A stretch of DNA of 64,000 nt, taken from the NCBI RefSeq assembly GCF_000718135.1, contig NZ_JOEM01000008.1, positions 124,001-188,000 on the forward strand, given 5' to 3'. Source of the DNA: Streptomyces cyaneofuscatus (GTDB taxonomy: Bacteria; Actinomycetota; Actinomycetes; Streptomycetales; Streptomycetaceae). Both the position numbers and the translations under genes were made by a program. Below, piece by piece: positions 61,514 to 64,000 of this stretch (within the stretch, counting starts at the first letter, position 1; the number at the start of each line of letters is the position of its first letter). The notes under the pieces are model-generated. The model worked only from the letters and a program-made list of their open reading frames with translations, had not been told where the DNA came from and made no database searches.

Positions 61514-62527
61514 ATGACCCTGCACCACCGCCCCGTCCGCACCGCCTCCCGAAGAGCGGCCCAGGCCGTCGCCACGCTCGGGGCCGCGGTCCTGCTCCTG
61601 ACGGCCTGCGGAGGGGGCTCCGACTCGGCCGAGAGCAAGCCGTCCGGCGAGAAGTCCGCCAAGGCGGACTCCGCCTCGTCCAAGACGCGGACCGTCAAGG
61701 ACGCCACGGGGACGGCCGTGGAGATACCCGCCGAGCCGAAGCGCATCGTGACGCTCACCCAGGAGGACCTGGACGCGGTCCTCGCGCTGGACATCAAGCC
61801 GGTCGGCATCACCAACGGGCAGGGCCTGGACAAGCCGCCGGCCTATCTGGCGGACAAGGTCGAGGGCATCAACATCGTCGGAAACCTGCTCCAGCCGGTC
61901 ATGGACAAGGTCGTCGCCGCCAAGCCCGACCTGATCCTCGCCGGTGACATGCAGGACGAGCAGGTCCTCAAGCAGCTCCGCGAGATCACCCCGGCCACGC
62001 TGGTGACGATGGCGCCGACCGACGACTGGAAGCTGTTCTTCCGGGGTGTCGGCAACGCCGTCAACAAGCTGGACGCGGCCAACAAGTTCATCACCGACCA
62101 CGAGGCCGCTGCGAAGGCCGCCGGTGAGAAGCTCGGGAAGAACAAGGGGGCCGAGGTCTCCATCGTCCGCTGGAACCCGGACGGGCCGAGCTGGATGGAG
62201 AACAAGCAGTTCGCCAGTGGTGTCGCGCTGGAGATGGGGCTGAAGCGGCCCAAGTCCCAGAACAAGGACGGCAACGCGCACACGCCGTCGCTGAGCCTGG
62301 AGAAGATCAACGAGATCGACGGCGACTGGCTGTTCCTGTCGACTCTGACCTCGGACGGCGCCAAGGCGCTCAAGGACGTCCAGGGCAAGCCGGCCTACAA
62401 GGAGCTCGGCGCCGTCAAGAACAAGCAGGTCGTGACGGTCGACGGCTCGGTGTGGTCGACCCGCGGCGGGCCGCTGGCGGCCGATGTCGTGATGGAGGAC
62501 TACGTCAAGGCGCTCTCCGCCAAGTAG
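61514..62527 (+). CDS. Iron-siderophore ABC transporter substrate-binding lipoprotein
   Basis: 337 aa. A signal peptide with lipobox LLLTACG leads to a lipid-anchored Cys. A Ser/Lys-rich stalk and a periplasmic-binding domain of the FepB/FhuD type follow (KRIVTLTQEDLDAVLALDIK, LQPVMDKVVAAKPDLILAGD, and GPLAADVVMEDYVKALSA at the end). It should capture a ferric siderophore outside the membrane for the transporter. The ATG at 61514 has CCGGAG upstream. The iron box in the divergent promoter predicts iron repression. Confidence 0.93.
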   Translation: MTLHHRPVRTASRRAAQAVATLGAAVLLLTACGGGSDSAESKPSGEKSAKADSASSKTRTVKDATGTAVEIPAEPKRIVTLTQEDLDAVLALDIKPVGITNGQGLDKPPAYLADKVEGINIVGNLLQPVMDKVVAAKPDLILAGDMQDEQVLKQLREITPATLVTMAPTDDWKLFFRGVGNAVNKLDAANKFITDHEAAAKAAGEKLGKNKGAEVSIVRWNPDGPSWMENKQFASGVALEMGLKRPKSQNKDGNAHTPSLSLEKINEIDGDWLFLSTLTSDGAKALKDVQGKPAYKELGAVKNKQVVTVDGSVWSTRGGPLAADVVMEDYVKALSAK

Positions 62528-62564
62528 TCATCGCAGTCGCGCAGTCGCACGCCGGAACGCCGTT

Positions 62565-62595
62565 CGGCCCGGCCCGGAGACTCCGGGCCGGGCCG
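62565..62595. terminator. Long GC hairpin between convergent genes
   Basis: A perfect 15-bp inverted repeat (CGGCCCGGCCCGGAG and its complement) with a single central A, between the stop at 62527 and the stop at 62615. The real loop is formed by the last few pairs opening. Confidence 0.75.
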
Positions 62596-62614
62596 CGGAG
62601 CGGTTTCCGCCGGG

Positions 62615-63814
62615 TCAGGCGGATTCTGCGGTTGCCTTACGAGCCGCCGCGAAGTCCGCCGCCGTCCACGCCATGCCCACCGCACCGTCCAGCAGGGCCT
62701 GTTCGGCCGCCGGGGAGACCGCGGCGGCCACGAACTCCGGCTCGTGCGGGCCGCAGGCACCCCCGCTGATGTCCAGCACCGGGTGGATCGACGGCACCAC
62801 ATGCGAGACGTTGCCCATGTCCGTACAGGCGAAGGGCGGGCGCTCCACCGACTCGGCGCGGCCGAGCGTGCGGGCGTTGGCGGTCCAGAGCCGGAGCAGC
62901 TCCGCGTCGCCCCGGAAGTCGAGGTAGTCGGGTTCGGGCTGGTCCAGGGTCACTTCGCATCCCGTGGCGAGTGCACCGGCCCGGAAGCAGTCCTCGACGC
63001 GCTGCCGCAGCTCCCGCAGGTCCTCGGCGGCGAGCGCGCGGATCTCGTACGTGGCGGTGGCCCGGTCGGGTATCGCGTTGGGCGAGGTCCCGGCCGCCGT
63101 GGTGATGCCGTGCACCCGCCACTGGGGCGGCAGTTGCTGGCGCAGGAGGCCCAGGGCGACCTGGGCGACCGTGAGCGCGTCGGCGGCGTTGCGGCCCTCG
63201 TGCGGGTTGAGGCTGGGGTGGGCGGAGCGGCCGGTGTAGGTGACGTCGAGGGTGCCGAGGGCGAACGAGCGGAAGTCGGCCAGCTCGAAGGGGCAGGGGT
63301 GGACCATCATCGCGGCGTCCACCCCGTCGAACGCCCCGGCTTCCAGGAGGAGCGCCTTGCCCGCACCGCGCTCCTCGGCGGGTGTGCCGATCACTCGTAC
63401 GGTCAGGCCGAGTTCGTCGGCGTACGGGGCGAGGCCGAGCGCCGAGCCGACCCCGGCGGCGGCGATCAGGTTGTGGCCGCAGGCGTGGCCGAGGCCGGGC
63501 AGCGCGTCGTACTCGCAGGCGATGGCCACGGTGACGGGTCCCGAGCCGATCGTGGCCCGGAACGCCGTCTCCAGGCCGTGGGCGGGGGCGGTGACGTCAA
63601 AGCCGTGTGCGGCCAGGAGTTCGGCGCAGAGGGCGGCGGAGCGGTGCTCCTCGAAGGCGGTCTCGGGGTCGGCGTGGATGCGCCGGCTGAGGTCGAGCAG
63701 GGCTTCCGCGTGGATCGTGACCGTGTTCCGGACGGCGGCCTTGAGAGCGCCGAGCCGCTCGTCGACCACCGCGCCGTCCTGTGCAGCGGCGTGTTCGGTT
63801 CCGGGGACGGTCAT
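62615..63814 (-). CDS. M20 family amidohydrolase
   Basis: A 399-aa protein with M20/AbgB-like metal-binding motifs: ACEYDALPGLGHACGHNL (His and Asp), GTPAEERGAGKALLLEAGAF (Glu) and MMVHPCPFELAD. It hydrolyses an amide bond of a small molecule such as an aminobenzoyl- or acyl-amino acid. The substrate is unknown. The ATG at 63814 has an AGGAGAG site. An iron box lies upstream, so it may act on a siderophore or its breakdown product. This is inference. Confidence 0.88.
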   Translation of the reverse strand: MTVPGTEHAAAQDGAVVDERLGALKAAVRNTVTIHAEALLDLSRRIHADPETAFEEHRSAALCAELLAAHGFDVTAPAHGLETAFRATIGSGPVTVAIACEYDALPGLGHACGHNLIAAAGVGSALGLAPYADELGLTVRVIGTPAEERGAGKALLLEAGAFDGVDAAMMVHPCPFELADFRSFALGTLDVTYTGRSAHPSLNPHEGRNAADALTVAQVALGLLRQQLPPQWRVHGITTAAGTSPNAIPDRATATYEIRALAAEDLRELRQRVEDCFRAGALATGCEVTLDQPEPDYLDFRGDAELLRLWTANARTLGRAESVERPPFACTDMGNVSHVVPSIHPVLDISGGACGPHEPEFVAAAVSPAAEQALLDGAVGMAWTAADFAAARKATAESA

Positions 63815-63874
63815 GGGTCTCTCCTGGCGTTCCGGGACCGCCCGGGGACGGTCGCCTGCACTGTCGGAAATAGG

Positions 63875-63893
63875 TTAACTTAGCCTTACCTAA
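63875..63893. promoter_or_regulatory. Second iron box, in the divergent M20 / right-edge gene region
   Basis: TTAACTTAGCCTTACCTAA matches the iron-box consensus at about 16 of 19 positions. It lies between the M20 start (63814) and the plus-strand start at 63955, so it could control one or both genes. Confidence 0.72.
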
Positions 63894-63954
63894 GTGCGTG
63901 CCGGGGAGCCTGGTGGCCCGGTGTCCGTTGTCCTTCAGGGGAGTCGTCACACAC

Positions 63955-64000
63955 ATGCATGAGCGTCCGAACCGCCCGACCAGCTCTTCGGCAGCGCACC
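63955..64000 (+). CDS. Start of an unidentified gene, cut by the window edge
   Basis: Only 15 complete codons are seen (MHERPNRPTSSSAAH). An AGGGGAG site lies about 12 nt upstream of the ATG at 63955, and a second ATG follows at 63959 in a different frame. The iron box at 63875 suggests an iron-regulated product. A siderophore permease or utilisation protein is a reasonable guess, but the sequence does not show it. Confidence 0.4.
   Translation, partial: MHERPNRPTSSSAAH

Overview
The window is about 72% GC, with strong third-position G/C bias, GTG starts, TTA codons restricted to a secondary-metabolism block, and typical actinobacterial families (F420-dependent oxidoreductase, baeRF, glutaminase-STAS, mutAB-meaB). 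It is almost certainly a Streptomyces chromosome segment.

Left edge (1-2.7 kb, minus strand): the 5' part of a UvrA-like ABC ATPase, a small VOC protein and an AraC-type regulator.

2.8-29.3 kb (minus strand): a compact hybrid NRPS-PKS operon read right to left. Its genes are a small Cys-rich ORF (28998..29258), gene A (18193..29001), gene B (13633..18168), gene C (5199..13640), a KSIII-like enzyme D (4138..5202) and an AT-ACP protein E (2813..4138). Neighbours overlap by 1-8 nt, except for a 24-nt gap between A and B. Gene A reads C-A(Gly code DILQLGLIWK)-PCP-KS-MT-ACP-KS-DH-KR and ends without an ACP. Gene B begins MT-ACP, which completes that split module, and continues KS-ACP-TE with a Cys nucleophile in the TE. 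Gene C reads KS(Cys to Ser)-AT(methylmalonyl type)-ACP-KS-AT(dead, deleted)-DH-ER(remnant)-KR-ACP. All elongating modules therefore lack a working AT. Gene E, a malonyl AT fused to an ACP, is the obvious trans-acting supplier. This is an unusual cis-AT/trans-AT mosaic that appears caught in transition. Inferred chain order: C (propionyl-type starter plus one reduced C2 unit), then Gly and two C-methylated extensions (A/B), then a last KS-ACP-TE step. D may hand the chain from C to E's ACP, and docking-like ends on E and A may pass it into A. Three TTA codons (two in A, one in B) suggest bldA-dependent expression. No dedicated transporter, PPTase or pathway regulator lies in the operon.

29.3-55 kb: mostly conserved housekeeping or accessory genes. 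These include acyl-CoA dehydrogenase, RlmG-like methyltransferase, GH25 lysozyme, secreted endonuclease I-family nuclease, glutaminase-STAS, lipoprotein, baeRF protein, D-2-hydroxyacid dehydrogenase, phosphoketolase, aldehyde dehydrogenase and an anti-sigma-type ATPase. They continue with a PaoABC-like molybdenum aldehyde oxidoreductase operon, F420 oxidoreductase, CDF transporter, VOC proteins, GNAT, two coupled hypothetical proteins, a small membrane peptide behind a CsoR-like copper operator, a tyrosine phosphatase and a SHOCT protein.

55-64 kb: mutA-mutB-meaB (methylmalonyl-CoA mutase and its GTPase chaperone) lies on the plus strand. After it comes an iron-uptake locus: an ABC ATPase and a siderophore-binding lipoprotein divergent around a near-consensus iron box, then an M20 amidohydrolase and the first codons of another gene around a second iron box. 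MutAB links methylmalonyl-CoA and succinyl-CoA, so it may indirectly affect the extender pool used by gene C's loading AT.
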